A program made the translations under genes and the position numbers. This document shows, one piece after another, positions 47,275 to 56,680 of a DNA stretch of 64,000 nt. The DNA comes from Sphingomonas endophytica. GTDB lineage: Bacteria > Pseudomonadota > Alphaproteobacteria > Sphingomonadales > Sphingomonadaceae. Numbering within the stretch: position 1 is the stretch's first letter; each line of letters opens with the position of its first letter. The notes beneath the pieces are model-generated. The model was not told the DNA's origin, did not search any database, and was given only the letters and a program-made list of their open reading frames with translations. The DNA is taken from NCBI RefSeq assembly GCF_001476895.1, contig NZ_LDTB01000064.1, positions 1-64,000 on the forward strand, in the 5' to 3' direction.

Positions 47275-47771
47275 ACGGGGTGGACGACGACGTTCAGCGA
47301 CGGCCGCTCCTTGTAGAGCCATCCCGAGAACACCCGCCGCCAGCCGGTATCGGTCCCGCGCACGTCCAGTTGCACGAAGGCGCCGGTCAGCGTTTCCGGC
47401 TCCCACGGCGCGGTCCGTTCGCAGGCGCGCAGCCGGACGATCGCATTGTCGATCCGCACCGCCTGTCCGGGCTTCAGCGTGATGTCGCGCGTGACGCCGT
47501 TGCGCTTGTTGAGCAGCCCGATGACCGCGACGCGCTGCGCCATCGGGGTCGATCCGGCGTCGACCGGACCGTCCTGGCCGTCGACACTCACCTCGTCGCT
47601 GGCCAACGGGCGCGGGGCCGGCGCACCGCCTGCGACCTCGGGCAGCGGCGCGTTCGCGATCGGGGCGTCGGCGGCGGGCACGGGACGGTCACGGAGCAGG
47701 CCGACACCCGCCCAGGTCACTCCCGCTGCCGCCACCAGAACCAGCCCGCCGATCGCGAGCGGTCGGTTCAC
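47091..47771 (-). CDS. DUF2155 domain-containing membrane-anchored protein
   Basis: This roughly 226-residue protein has an N-terminal signal-anchor (about 5-25), a low-complexity segment, a DUF2155 core (about 75-170, with AVIGLLNKRNGVTRDITLKPGQ through YDVWPRSC) and an Ala/Pro/Glu tail. DUF2155 is a common but uncharacterised alphaproteobacterial periplasmic domain, usually near aat and the NDUFA12 gene, as here. GTG at 47771 overlaps the NDUFA12 stop (GTGA), with GGAG about 9 nt upstream. The 3' 184 bp are antisense to aat. Confidence 0.87.
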   Translation of the reverse strand: MNRPLAIGGLVLVAAAGVTWAGVGLLRDRPVPAADAPIANAPLPEVAGGAPAPRPLASDEVSVDGQDGPVDAGSTPMAQRVAVIGLLNKRNGVTRDITLKPGQAVRIDNAIVRLRACERTAPWEPETLTGAFVQLDVRGTDTGWRRVFSGWLYKERPSLNVVVHPVYDVWPRSCTMAFPGTAPSAPAAASSAKKSPAFGGGAAVPAPEEPAADEPVEESAAPSNAM

Positions 47772-48163
47772 GCGTCGGGGCTCCACGCCTCGTAATCACC
47801 GGTCGCGGCGGCGCGCTGTCCGCCCTTCTCCAGCGCGCCTTGCGGGCGATAGGCGAAGGCGGTGCCGGTCATGTTGGGCACGGCGGGCTTTTCCCAGCGG
47901 CGCGGCGGGGGCAATACCTCGGTCGGCACGCCGTCCACCTGGCGATGCAGCCAGCTGAACCACTCCGGCGGGACGCGGCTGACATCGTTGGAGCCGTCGT
48001 AGATCACCCAGCGGCGCGGGTTGCCGGCGGTATCGCGGCCCCCTTCCCAATAGGTGTTGCCCAGCGAATCCTCGCCCACCTGCCGCTTGCCGCGCAGGCC
48101 GTACAGGACGGTGCCCCAGCTTGCGCCGTTCCACCAGGTGAAGGGGTTGAGATTGATGCCCAT
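47768..48163 (-). CDS. NADH:ubiquinone oxidoreductase NDUFA12-family subunit
   Basis: This 131-residue homologue of the mitochondrial complex I accessory subunit NDUFA12 (17.2 kDa) is found only in alphaproteobacteria and mitochondria. Signature stretches are NPFTWWNGASWGTVLYG, the VGEDSLGNTYWEGGRD segment, RRWVIYDG and VPPEWFSWLH. It has no membrane span and would sit on the peripheral arm of complex I. First of a two-gene unit with DUF2155. Confidence 0.93.
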   Translation of the reverse strand: MGINLNPFTWWNGASWGTVLYGLRGKRQVGEDSLGNTYWEGGRDTAGNPRRWVIYDGSNDVSRVPPEWFSWLHRQVDGVPTEVLPPPRRWEKPAVPNMTGTAFAYRPQGALEKGGQRAAATGDYEAWSPDA

Positions 48164-48233
48164 CGTGACGGTGCGCTTACCCGCCAGCGCGCGTGCGTTC
48201 AATGGCGATGTGACGCGGATCGCGCGGCGACCG

Positions 48234-48863
48234 TCATTCCGGGGCGGCGATGCCCACCGCCAGCGGCCCCTTGCGCCCGGGCACGATCCGCGCGCGCAGC
48301 CGCTGCTCCGGCTCGACATCGGCGATCCCGGCCCGGCGCAGCGTTTCCATGTGGACGAAGATGTCGCCGGGACGCGCCAGCGCGACCAGGAAGCCATAGC
48401 CCTTGATCCGATTGAACCATTTGACGGTCACCTCCTCCCACTCGCCGGCGATCGACGGATCGTCGGCGGCCAGGTCGGGGTCCAGCCGCGCGCGGTCGCG
48501 ATCGCGGACGGTATCGACCACGGTGGCGAGATCCAGCGCCTCGATCTCGACCGCCTGCCAGCCGCGCGCGCTCAACATCGCGCGCCCGCGCACGCGGGTC
48601 CCTTCCGGCAGGGTGCGGCGACCGAACGCCTGCAACACGCTGAAATGGAGCAGCACATCCCCCATGCCGGTGTCGTCGGACACGACGAAGCCGAAACCGC
48701 GCGTGGCATCGAACCATTTGAGCACGCCCGTCATTTCGACCGGCATCGACGCGTCGGGGCCGGCCCCGGCGCGATCGCCGGGGCCCGTCCCGCTGTCCAT
48801 CGGTGCGAACGGCTCCTCTCGCACGTCGCCTGTTGCCCCCCTGCCTTCAGCTACCGTTAACAT
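48234..48863 (-). CDS. Double cold-shock domain protein
   Basis: This 209-residue nucleic-acid-binding protein has two cold-shock domains: about 44-105 ([15 protein letters not shown], then DVLLHFSVL) and about 141-208 ([14 protein letters not shown], then DIFVHMETL). RNP1-like and RNP2-like elements are present in both. The N-terminal 40 residues are polar and probably disordered. Tandem-CSD proteins of this type are typical of alphaproteobacteria and probably act as RNA chaperones. A later in-frame ATG (MDSGTG, about residue 22) could also be the start. Confidence 0.88.
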   Translation of the reverse strand: MLTVAEGRGATGDVREEPFAPMDSGTGPGDRAGAGPDASMPVEMTGVLKWFDATRGFGFVVSDDTGMGDVLLHFSVLQAFGRRTLPEGTRVRGRAMLSARGWQAVEIEALDLATVVDTVRDRDRARLDPDLAADDPSIAGEWEEVTVKWFNRIKGYGFLVALARPGDIFVHMETLRRAGIADVEPEQRLRARIVPGRKGPLAVGIAAPE

Positions 48864-48902
48864 CGGTGCACCGCACCATGCCCTAAATCAAGCAACTATC
48901 GA

Positions 48903-49433
48903 TCAGTCCGGGTCGGGAATTTCGCCCGGCGCGCATGCCACCACCCGCCGCGCGGTTGCCGAATCGTGCCCGGCGCGCAACAGCGCGGCCAAATGACGCT
49001 CGCGTTCGCGCGGCTCCGCAGGCGCGGTCGCGAACGGTCCGATCCGTTTGCGCCGCGCCAGTTTCAGCGCGCTGTCCAGCGCCGCCGCCCGCGCCTCCGC
49101 CACCGCCGCCGCGCCGTCCTCCGCCGTTACGCCGGCCGCGCGCAACGTCTCCGCCACCCGCCGCGCGCCATAGCCGCGCCGCGCCAGCGCCGCGCCCTTC
49201 ATCTCGGCAAAGCCGCGATCGTCGACATAGCCGGCATCCGCCATCCGCTGCGCCATCGCCTGCGGGTCGGCGGGCGGGCCGTCCCATCCGCGCTCGCGGA
49301 TCTTGCGCGCCAGATACTGCGCCAGCTTCCCGCGCGAGGTGGCGAACCGCTCGACATAGCGCAGCGCCAGCCGCTCCAGCGCGGCGGCGTCGAGCGGCGG
49401 CGGAGCGCGCCGGGCGGGGCTAGGATCGGGCAC
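48903..49433 (-). CDS. recX: RecX family regulatory protein
   Basis: This 176-residue, all-helical, Ala/Arg-rich protein resembles RecX, which inhibits RecA filaments. Repeated three-helix units are visible (ALERLALRYVERFATSRGKL; MADAGYVDDRGFAEMKGAAL). Start is uncertain: GTG at 49433 is best placed, while an ATG at 49517 would add 28 residues with weak family character. No recA is nearby. Confidence 0.78.
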   Translation of the reverse strand: MPDPSPARRAPPPLDAAALERLALRYVERFATSRGKLAQYLARKIRERGWDGPPADPQAMAQRMADAGYVDDRGFAEMKGAALARRGYGARRVAETLRAAGVTAEDGAAAVAEARAAALDSALKLARRKRIGPFATAPAEPRERERHLAALLRAGHDSATARRVVACAPGEIPDPD

Positions 49434-49551
49434 GCCTTGATTGTGCCACACTGACCGTGGATTCTGGCGAGGAAATTTTAACACATCCGGCAAACCGCTA
49501 TTTTGCCGATCAACCATTGCGCCTGCGTGACAGGTGCGACAGGAACGCAGG

Positions 49552-51315
49552 ATGACGATCGACCCCGCCCCGATGACCGCCACCGCGACGGATGCGCCGA
49601 CGGCCACCCCGACCGCCGACCGCCTGCCGCGACGGTTCTCCGACTTCGCGACGCTGGGCGAGGCGCTGGATTACGCCGCCTCGGGCGTGCGCGGGCTCAA
49701 CTTCCATGACGCGCGCGGCACGCTGGTGCGCGGCTATCCCTTCGCCGAGCTGCGCGACGATGCCCGCACCGCCGCGCTGCGGCTGATCGCCGCCGGGGTG
49801 CAGCCGCACGACCGCGTCGCACTGGTCGCGGAGACGAGCGCCGAATTCGCCGCATTGTTCTTCGGCACCGTGCTGGCCGGCGCATGGCCGGTGCCGCTGC
49901 CGCTGCCGACCTCGTTCGGCGGCCGCGATTCCTATATCGACCAATTGCGGGTGCAACTCGCCAGCTGCGACCCGCGCCTGCTGATCTATCCGGCCGAGCT
50001 GGCGCAGATGGCCGGCGCCGCCGCCGAGGCCGCCGGGGTCGCGGGCGTGGACTGGACCGAGTTCGCGACACGCCCCGCCCCGGAGGCGCCGCTGCCGGCG
50101 ACCGACACCGACGACGTCTGCTACCTGCAATATTCCAGCGGCTCGACGCGCTTCCCGCACGGCGTCGCGGTGACGCACCGCGCGCTGCTCAGCAATCTCG
50201 CTGCGCACGCGCACGGGATGCAGATCGCCGAAACCGATCGCTGCATTTCGTGGCTGCCCTGGTACCACGACATGGGGCTGGTCGGCTGCTTCCTGTCGCC
50301 GCTCGCCAATCAGGTGTCGACCGATTATCTGAAGACCGAGGATTTCGCCCGCCGTCCGCTGTCGTGGCTCGACCTCATCAGCCGTAACGAGGGCACCTCG
50401 CTCAGCTATTCGCCGACCTTCGGCTATGACATCTGCGCGCGCCGCATCTCGTCGCAGACCAAGGCGCAGGACCGCTTCGACCTGTCGCGCTGGCGGGTGG
50501 CCGGCAACGGCGCGGACATGATCCGCCCGGACGTGATGCAGGCGTTCGTCGATGCCTTCGCGGATGCGGGCTTCCAGGCGACCGCCTTCCTGCCCAGCTA
50601 CGGCCTGGCCGAGGCGACGCTGGCCGTCTCGCTGATGCCGGTCGGCGAAGGCATCCGCGTCGAACTGGTCGAGGAAACCGAGCTGTCGGGAATGCACCAC
50701 GGCGAGGACCGGCCGCAGCGCTACCGCGCGATCGTCAATTGCGGCAAGCCGGTGCGCGACATGGAAATTCAGGTGCGCGAGGAGGACGGCACGCCGTTGC
50801 CTGACGGCGCAATCGGCAAGGTGTGGTGCCGCGGCCCCAGCGTCATGGTCGGCTATTTCCGCGATCAGGCCTCGACCGACGCCTGCCTCGTCGATGGTTG
50901 GCTCGACACCGGTGACATGGGCTACATGTCGGACGGCTACATCTTCATCGTCGGCCGTGCCAAGGACATGATCATCATCAACGGCCGCAACCACTGGCCG
51001 CAGGATATCGAATGGGCGGTCGAGCAGCTTCCCGGCTTCAAGGCGGGCGATATCGCCGCCTTCGCGATCACGACGCCGGGCGGCGAGGAGACCCCGGCGG
51101 TGCTGGTCCAGTGCCGCAGCTCCGACGAATCGGAGCGCGTCCGCCTGCGCGACGAGATCCGCGACCGCGTGCGCTCGGTGACGGGCATGAATTGCGTCGT
51201 CGAGCTGATCCCGCCGCGCACGCTGCCGCGCACCAGCTCGGGCAAGCTCAGCCGCGCCAAGGCGCGCAACCTCTATCTGGCCGGCGAGATCAAGCCCTAC
51301 GATCTCGCCGCCTGA
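49552..51315 (+). CDS. Fatty acyl-AMP ligase
   Basis: This 587-residue ANL-superfamily adenylating enzyme has the A3 loop YSSGSTRFPHGVAVTH, VSWLPWYHDMGL-type and YGLAEATLAV motifs, the GWLDTGDMGYM hinge and a C-terminal PRTSSGKLSRAKARN with the catalytic Lys. The pattern is that of FAAL enzymes, which activate fatty acids and pass them to acyl carrier proteins rather than to CoA. There is no adjacent PKS, NRPS, ACP or sphingolipid gene, so the acceptor is unknown. AGGA lies upstream of the ATG at 49552. Confidence 0.9.
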   Translation: MTIDPAPMTATATDAPTATPTADRLPRRFSDFATLGEALDYAASGVRGLNFHDARGTLVRGYPFAELRDDARTAALRLIAAGVQPHDRVALVAETSAEFAALFFGTVLAGAWPVPLPLPTSFGGRDSYIDQLRVQLASCDPRLLIYPAELAQMAGAAAEAAGVAGVDWTEFATRPAPEAPLPATDTDDVCYLQYSSGSTRFPHGVAVTHRALLSNLAAHAHGMQIAETDRCISWLPWYHDMGLVGCFLSPLANQVSTDYLKTEDFARRPLSWLDLISRNEGTSLSYSPTFGYDICARRISSQTKAQDRFDLSRWRVAGNGADMIRPDVMQAFVDAFADAGFQATAFLPSYGLAEATLAVSLMPVGEGIRVELVEETELSGMHHGEDRPQRYRAIVNCGKPVRDMEIQVREEDGTPLPDGAIGKVWCRGPSVMVGYFRDQASTDACLVDGWLDTGDMGYMSDGYIFIVGRAKDMIIINGRNHWPQDIEWAVEQLPGFKAGDIAAFAITTPGGEETPAVLVQCRSSDESERVRLRDEIRDRVRSVTGMNCVVELIPPRTLPRTSSGKLSRAKARNLYLAGEIKPYDLAA

Positions 51316-51572
51316 GCCGCCGGGAATAATCGATCGGGTGCCGGCGGATTCACCCGACACCCGGTCGCGCGGGCTGAACCGGCAACACGCGTCGTCGCAC
51401 CGGCTGACCAGCGCGCGTCCGCCCCAGGCGAAATAGCGCATCCGAACAGTCGCTTGGCGCATCACGCGCGGGTCACTACGGCGCCGAAACGACCGGCAAA
51501 AATCCGCCACCCGCGCGGCGCCCGCTTGCCGGGGCAACGGTTCGTCAACCAGCCCGTGTCTATACCGGCAGG

Positions 51573-53921
51573 GTGAACCGACAGCCTGCCTCCCCATTGC
51601 CGCACGTTCCGCTGCGCGCCCTGATCGGGTTGCGTGACGGTGACGATCCCGATCTCTGGGCGCGCATCCGCGCGGTCCAGTTGCTCGCCGCGCGGGAACG
51701 CGCGCTGCTGCTGCTCGCGGCGAACCTGATCGCCGCCGCGATCGCGGTCATGCTGCTGGCCAACCACGTTCGCGCGATCTGGCTTGCCCCGTGGGCGGCG
51801 GCGCTGGCGGGTGTGGCGGTCAGGACGACGACGTATCGGCTGCGCACCCCCGACCGTCCCGGCGGCTATGCCGGACTGGCCGACGTGCGCCACCCCACCC
51901 TTGAGGCGCTCGCGCTCGGCGTGGTCTGGAGCGTGGTGCCGCTCGCCTTCGCGCACGATATCGACGTGACCACCGCGTTGGCGCTGCATATCGTCGTGGC
52001 GGTCCTGATGGCGGCGGCGACGCTGGCACTGGTGTCCTTGCCGATGGCCGCCGTCACCTTCGTCGGGCTGGTGTCGGCGGCGGGGGCGCTGGCGATGCTG
52101 GTGGCCGGCAATCCGGTCGGCGCGATCGCCGACCTTCTGTTCGCCGCTTTGCTCGGGGTCGCGACCGTCGACCGCGCACGCGCGCTGGCGATGCTCCATG
52201 CCGCCGACGTCGCGCTGGCCGAGGGCGACGAGACGGTCGGGCTGCTCTTGCGCGACTTCGACGAGACCTCCGCGCACTGGTTGTGGGAAACCGACGCCTC
52301 GCGCCGGATCGTCAACCCCAGCGCACGCTTCGCCGCCGCCTGCGGCACGGATCAGGCCGGGATCGCCGGGCGTCCGCTGCTGGAGGTACTGGCCGGAGAC
52401 GGATGGGAAAGCGGCCAGGTCGCGCCGGTGCTGCGCGAACTGGCGACCATGCTGAAACATCGTGAGAGCGTCCGCGACCTCGAACTGCCGATCACGGTCC
52501 GTGGGGAGCGGCGCTGGTGGCAGATCGCCGCCTCGCCCCGCCGCGATGCCGACGGCCATTTCGGCGGCTTCCGCGGCGTCGGCTCCGACATCACCGAACA
52601 GCGCGCCTCCGCCGACAAGATCGCACGCATGGCGCGGTTCGACACGCTCACCGGCCTGCCCAACCGCCTGTACGTGAACGAGGAACTGACGCGGGCGCTG
52701 GCGCAGGCCGAACAATGGCGCTCGCGCTGCGGCTTCATGATGATCGATCTCGATCGCTTCAAGGCGGTCAACGACACGCTCGGCCACCCGGTCGGCGACC
52801 GGCTGCTCGGCAAGGTGTCGGAGCGGCTCGCCAGCCTGGTCACCGACAACGAACTCGTCGGGCGCCTGGGCGGTGACGAATTCGCGGTGGTCGTCCGCGA
52901 TGCGACCGATCCCGCGCATGTCGAACGGCTGGCGCATACGATCATCGACATCCTTTCGCGCCCCTACGAGGTCGATCAGCATACGCTCTACATCGGGGCG
53001 TCGGTCGGCGTCGCGGTGTCGCCGCGCGACGGGCGCAGCGCGGAAACGCTGATCCGCTCCGCCGATCTCGCCCTCTATCGCTCGAAGGACCAGGGCGGCG
53101 GCGTCTTCCACGCCTACGAACCGCAGCTCCACGTCGAAGCGGAGGAGCGCCGCGTGCTCGAAATGGCGCTGCGCAAGGCGCTGGAGAATCAGGAACTGTA
53201 CCTGGATTATCAGCCGGTCGTTGACGCACGCAGCGGCACCTTGCGCGGCTTCGAGGCGCTGCTCCGGTGGCGGCACCCCGCCTTCGGGCTGATCTCCCCC
53301 GTCAAATTCATCCCGATCGCCGAGGAGGCACGGCTGATCGCCGAGATCGGCGCATGGGTGGTCCGCACCGCCTGCGCCGAGGCGGCGTCATGGCCCGGCG
53401 GCGTGCACGTCGCGGTCAACGTCTCCCCCGAACAGCTCCACAACCCGCAATTCGTGACCGTCGTGGCGGAGGCGCTGTCGGACAGCGGGCTGTCGCCGCA
53501 GCGGCTGGAGCTGGAAGTGACCGAAAGCGTCTTCCTGCGCGAGGGCACGGGCGCGGTACGGGTGCTCGGCGACATTCTCGCGCTGGGCGTCGGGCTCAGC
53601 CTCGACGATTTCGGCACCGGCTATTCCTCGCTCGGCTATCTCAGCTCGACCCGCTTCTCCTCGATCAAGATCGATCGCAGCTTCGTGCAGACCGCCGCGA
53701 CGGGTCGTGCGGAAGCGATCGCGATCATCCGCGCCGTGGTGGCGATGGCGGACAGCCTGAACATGACCACCACCGCCGAGGGCGTGGAGACGGAGGCGGA
53801 ATTGCGGATGGTGCAGGAACTGGGCTGCCGCAGCATCCAGGGCTATTATTTCGGCCGCCCGCTCCCCGTTGAGGAGGCACGCGCGCTGACCCAGCGGCAC
53901 CAGCAGACACGCGCCGCCTGA
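51573..53921 (+). CDS. Membrane PAS-GGDEF-EAL cyclic-di-GMP signalling protein
   Basis: This 782-residue protein has an N-terminal membrane region (several helices, about 40-200), a PAS-like domain (about 220-345), a GGDEF domain (about 350-510, RLGGDEFAVV intact) and an EAL domain (about 530-775, GFEALLRW with DDFGTGYSSLGYL). Both catalytic domains keep key residues, so it may make and/or degrade c-di-GMP. The GTG start at 51573 is not supported by a good ribosome site. The 257-bp gap before it holds nothing recognisable. Confidence 0.93.
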   Translation: MNRQPASPLPHVPLRALIGLRDGDDPDLWARIRAVQLLAARERALLLLAANLIAAAIAVMLLANHVRAIWLAPWAAALAGVAVRTTTYRLRTPDRPGGYAGLADVRHPTLEALALGVVWSVVPLAFAHDIDVTTALALHIVVAVLMAAATLALVSLPMAAVTFVGLVSAAGALAMLVAGNPVGAIADLLFAALLGVATVDRARALAMLHAADVALAEGDETVGLLLRDFDETSAHWLWETDASRRIVNPSARFAAACGTDQAGIAGRPLLEVLAGDGWESGQVAPVLRELATMLKHRESVRDLELPITVRGERRWWQIAASPRRDADGHFGGFRGVGSDITEQRASADKIARMARFDTLTGLPNRLYVNEELTRALAQAEQWRSRCGFMMIDLDRFKAVNDTLGHPVGDRLLGKVSERLASLVTDNELVGRLGGDEFAVVVRDATDPAHVERLAHTIIDILSRPYEVDQHTLYIGASVGVAVSPRDGRSAETLIRSADLALYRSKDQGGGVFHAYEPQLHVEAEERRVLEMALRKALENQELYLDYQPVVDARSGTLRGFEALLRWRHPAFGLISPVKFIPIAEEARLIAEIGAWVVRTACAEAASWPGGVHVAVNVSPEQLHNPQFVTVVAEALSDSGLSPQRLELEVTESVFLREGTGAVRVLGDILALGVGLSLDDFGTGYSSLGYLSSTRFSSIKIDRSFVQTAATGRAEAIAIIRAVVAMADSLNMTTTAEGVETEAELRMVQELGCRSIQGYYFGRPLPVEEARALTQRHQQTRAA

Positions 53922-53991
53922 ATCAATCCGGGGGCGGCGCCAGCAATCGCTTGACGAACGCCCCGGATATGTTCAACAGCAGCGCCCGCAC

Positions 53992-54067
53992 AGGAGTGTA
54001 GCTCAGTTGGTAGAGCATCGGTCTCCAAAACCGAGGGCCGTGGGTTCGAGTCCCTCCACTCCTGCCA
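53992..54067 (+). tRNA. trnW: tRNA-Trp (anticodon CCA)
   Basis: This is a 76-nt tRNA with CCA encoded. The acceptor stem pairs AGGAGTG with CACTCCT, with discriminator G. The D arm is GCTCAGTTGGTAGAGC and the anticodon loop CTCCAAA shows CCA; the T arm is GTGGG-TTCGAGT-CCCTC. It lies just upstream of secE-nusG, the usual place for tRNA-Trp in many proteobacteria. Confidence 0.98.
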
Positions 54068-54115
54068 TATCCGACATCCGGACATCCTTTCTAACGCACG
54101 GACCCAAGCGACAAC

Positions 54116-54144
54116 TTGCTTGTTGTTAAGATCGCCGCCATAGG
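54116..54144 (+). promoter_or_regulatory. Weak putative promoter for the small exported protein gene
   Basis: TTGCTT (54116-54121) and CATAGG (54139-54144) are 17 bp apart, upstream of the gene at 54181. The -10 is poor, so this is only a possible promoter. Confidence 0.25.
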
Positions 54145-54180
54145 GCGATCCGGGTTAATCCAGTCCAAGGGAGTTCTCAC

Positions 54181-54417
54181 ATGCGTTCGATCCTCGCCGG
54201 CGCCGCCGCGCTCAGCCTCATCGCCACCCCGGCGCTCGCCGCCACCAGCAACCCGGCCGCCAGCCTGTCGGTGTCCAACGCGCGCGCCGCGACCGCGACC
54301 GCCAAGAAGAGCGAGCTGGCCGGTGCCGGCATCTTCGCCGCGATCATCGCCGCCGGCATCGCCGCGATCGGCGTCATCGCGATCGTGAACGACAGCAACG
54401 ACTCCGACAGCAACTGA
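54181..54417 (+). CDS. Small exported membrane hypothetical protein
   Basis: This 78-residue protein has a signal peptide (about 1-21, ending PALA) and then a helix of about 23 residues rich in Ala/Ile (AGIFAAIIAAGIAAIGVIAIV), finishing in an acidic/Asn tail. It would sit in the inner membrane with an acidic C-terminus. AAGGGAG lies 7 nt before the ATG. It is followed by a strong terminator, so it forms its own transcription unit between tRNA-Trp and secE. The function is unknown. Confidence 0.8.
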   Translation: MRSILAGAAALSLIATPALAATSNPAASLSVSNARAATATAKKSELAGAGIFAAIIAAGIAAIGVIAIVNDSNDSDSN

Positions 54418-54459
54418 TCGCTGTCCATGCGCCGCGTCGTCGGCGCATGATCGGATCGA

Positions 54460-54490
54460 GGGGCCGGGCGATGGCGTCCGGCCCCTTTTT
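54460..54490 (+). terminator. Intrinsic terminator after the small exported protein gene
   Basis: An 8-bp GC-rich perfect stem (GGGGCCGG/CCGGCCCC) with 10-nt loop is followed by five T. It separates the gene at 54181 from secE, whose own promoter must then lie in 54491-54689. Confidence 0.9.
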
Positions 54491-54689
54491 CGTGGCCGCC
54501 CCCGCGGTGGGGCACCCCGCGCGCCCGACGCCGCCGCCGCGCCGCTTGCCTTTTATCGGTCACGATCCTATGTCGATCGACACATCCGACAGCGCGGACG
54601 GCTTGCCACCGCTTCCCGGTACGATCCGGGGACGCGGCAGCCGGCCCATGCCGGGACATTTCTGCTAGGCTCAACAAGGGCGCTGATAC

Positions 54690-54887
54690 GTGGCGAAGAC
54701 GACCCCGCTCGAATTCATCCGACAGGTGCGGACCGAAACCGCCAAGGTGGTATGGCCGACCGGGCGCGAGACCCTGATGACCGGGGTGATGGTCGTGATC
54801 ATGACCACGGTGCTCGCGCTGTTCTTCCTCTCGGTCGATTCGATCTTCAACGCCGTGGTGAAGGCGTTGCTGAGCCTGGCGCAGTAA
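54690..54887 (+). CDS. secE: Preprotein translocase subunit SecE
   Basis: This 65-residue, single-helix form of SecE (alphaproteobacterial type) has an amphipathic N-terminal helix with FIRQVRTETAKVVWPTGRET and one membrane helix (about 30-55). It clamps SecY in the SecYEG channel. Start codon GTG at 54690. It lies 16 nt before nusG, in the expected secE-nusG pair. Confidence 0.95.
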   Translation: MAKTTPLEFIRQVRTETAKVVWPTGRETLMTGVMVVIMTTVLALFFLSVDSIFNAVVKALLSLAQ

Positions 54888-54903
54888 GGACGGAATTCAG
54901 ACG

Positions 54904-55440
54904 ATGGCGCGCTGGTACATCATCCACGCCTACTCGGGCTTCGAGGGCAAGGTCCGCGATTCGATCATGGCCGAGGCGACCCGCATGGGCCTCGAGCAAC
55001 TGGTCGAACAGATCGAGGTGCCGACCGAGACGGTCACCGAGGCCCGCCGCGGCAAGAAGATCGCGGTAGAGCGCAAGTTCATGCCCGGCTACGTCCTCGC
55101 CAAGCTGGCGATGAACGATGACGTCTATCACCTGGTGAAGAACACGCCGAAGGTGACGGGCTTCCTCGGCTCGTCGGGCAAGCCGCAGCCGATCTCGGAT
55201 GCGGAGGCGGCGCGGATGCTGAATTCCAAGGAAGAGGCCGCCGCCGCGCCGAAGACCAAGATCAAGGTCGATTACGAGATCGGCGACGCGGTCAAGGTGC
55301 TGGAAGGTCCGTTCGCCAGCTTCAACGGCACGGTCGAGGAACTCGACTTCGACAAGTCGAAGGTCAAGGTTTCGGTCAGCATCTTCGGCCGCGCCACGCC
55401 GGTCGAGCTGGACTTCGAACAGGTCGAGCGCAGCAAGTAG
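54904..55440 (+). CDS. nusG: Transcription termination/antitermination factor NusG
   Basis: This 178-residue elongation factor has an N-terminal NGN domain ([30 protein letters not shown]) and a C-terminal KOW domain (about 122-176, [21 protein letters not shown]). NusG binds RNA polymerase and links it to Rho or the ribosome. The usual next gene, rplK, is here separated from it by a gene on the opposite strand. Confidence 0.97.
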   Translation: MARWYIIHAYSGFEGKVRDSIMAEATRMGLEQLVEQIEVPTETVTEARRGKKIAVERKFMPGYVLAKLAMNDDVYHLVKNTPKVTGFLGSSGKPQPISDAEAARMLNSKEEAAAAPKTKIKVDYEIGDAVKVLEGPFASFNGTVEELDFDKSKVKVSVSIFGRATPVELDFEQVERSK

Positions 55441-55449
55441 GCGCGGGCG

Positions 55450-56403
55450 TTACGCGCCGTCCGACCCGGGCGGCGCGGCCGGCCGATGGTCGGGCGCCGG
55501 GTCTTCCCGCCACGGCGCCGGAACATGCGGAGCCAGGTCGACGCGCTTGCGCTGCTGCCGCACCTCCAGGCTGGGGGTCAGCAACATCGTCTGCGTGCGC
55601 CGGAACTGTGCCGGCGTCATGCCGACGAACTCGCGGAACTCGCGGTTCAGGTGCGACGCGTCGTAGAAGCGCAGCTCCGCCAGTTCGTCGGCGCTCGGCA
55701 CCGCCAGTCCGCGCATCACCGCCGCCATGTCCAGAAAGCGGCTGCGACGCATCACCGTCTTGGGCAGATGCCCGAAATGGCTCCGCACCACGCGGTCGAG
55801 CCGCCGTCCCGACATGCCGAACTCCGCCGCGATCGCGGTCACGGGGCGCGTCGGATCGATCCGCGCGATACGCTCGAACGCCGCGCTGACGGGGTCGGGA
55901 ACGACCGGATGGATGATCAGCCGGTCGCGCACCACCGTTGCCATGCGGTCGAACGTCTGGGCGGGATCATAGGGATCGGCGGTCGCCCAGCGCAGCGCCT
56001 CTCCCCATTCACCGCCGATCGGGAGCAGCCGGTCCGCCATCACGTCGGCGGGCTGGTCGCAGAAGGCGAACCAGCCGCCGGGGCGGATCGCGAACCCCGC
56101 CGCGACGATCGGCCCGACGCAGCGCACCGGGAAGCGCCGCTGCTGCGCGCCGAACAGCATCGGCCCCTCGTAACCGACCCACTGCCCGTCGATCAGCGTC
56201 TCCCACACACCGACCAGCGGCACGCGGATATAGGCGCTCTCGTGGAACAGGAAGTCTTCGAGCACGGCGTCGGCGGGTCGGTCGATGATCGTCACGAAGA
56301 ACCGCGCGACGAACGGATCCAGCGCATCGCTGGGCGTCCGACTCAGCGATAACGGCAGGCCGTCCAGCGAAGCACCGGTGCGCGAAATCAGCCCTGTCAT
56401 CAT
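55450..56403 (-). CDS. AraC family transcriptional regulator
   Basis: This 317-residue regulator has an N-terminal effector-type domain of about 190 residues and a C-terminal AraC DNA-binding domain (about 195-290) with two HTHs: [21 protein letters not shown] and [29 protein letters not shown]. The ligand is unknown. It lies between nusG and rplK, transcribed against them, where relatives have no gene, so it looks like an insertion. Start at the ATG at 56403 or 56400. Confidence 0.9.
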   Translation of the reverse strand: MMTGLISRTGASLDGLPLSLSRTPSDALDPFVARFFVTIIDRPADAVLEDFLFHESAYIRVPLVGVWETLIDGQWVGYEGPMLFGAQQRRFPVRCVGPIVAAGFAIRPGGWFAFCDQPADVMADRLLPIGGEWGEALRWATADPYDPAQTFDRMATVVRDRLIIHPVVPDPVSAAFERIARIDPTRPVTAIAAEFGMSGRRLDRVVRSHFGHLPKTVMRRSRFLDMAAVMRGLAVPSADELAELRFYDASHLNREFREFVGMTPAQFRRTQTMLLTPSLEVRQQRKRVDLAPHVPAPWREDPAPDHRPAAPPGSDGA

Positions 56404-56680
56404 GATGGGCTAAGGTTAATTTTCGTCGTCGGCAATGCGGATGCGCGGTCGCACGCGGTGGTAGCGAAAAAAATGCTCCGATCCGGTTGTATTTTCTTGC
56501 AAGTCCGCGCGCGCCGTCGCCCATTGCCAGATGCGCGGCGATCCGCTAACGGCGCACGCTTCCATCGCACACGATCGGAACATGCGGGAGGGTATCGCCA
56601 CGGCGGTGCCCGGGTGGACCGCTAGACTTGAACCGGATGCGCGCCCTCACCGGCACGCGTCCCGTAACAGAGTGAGATAG

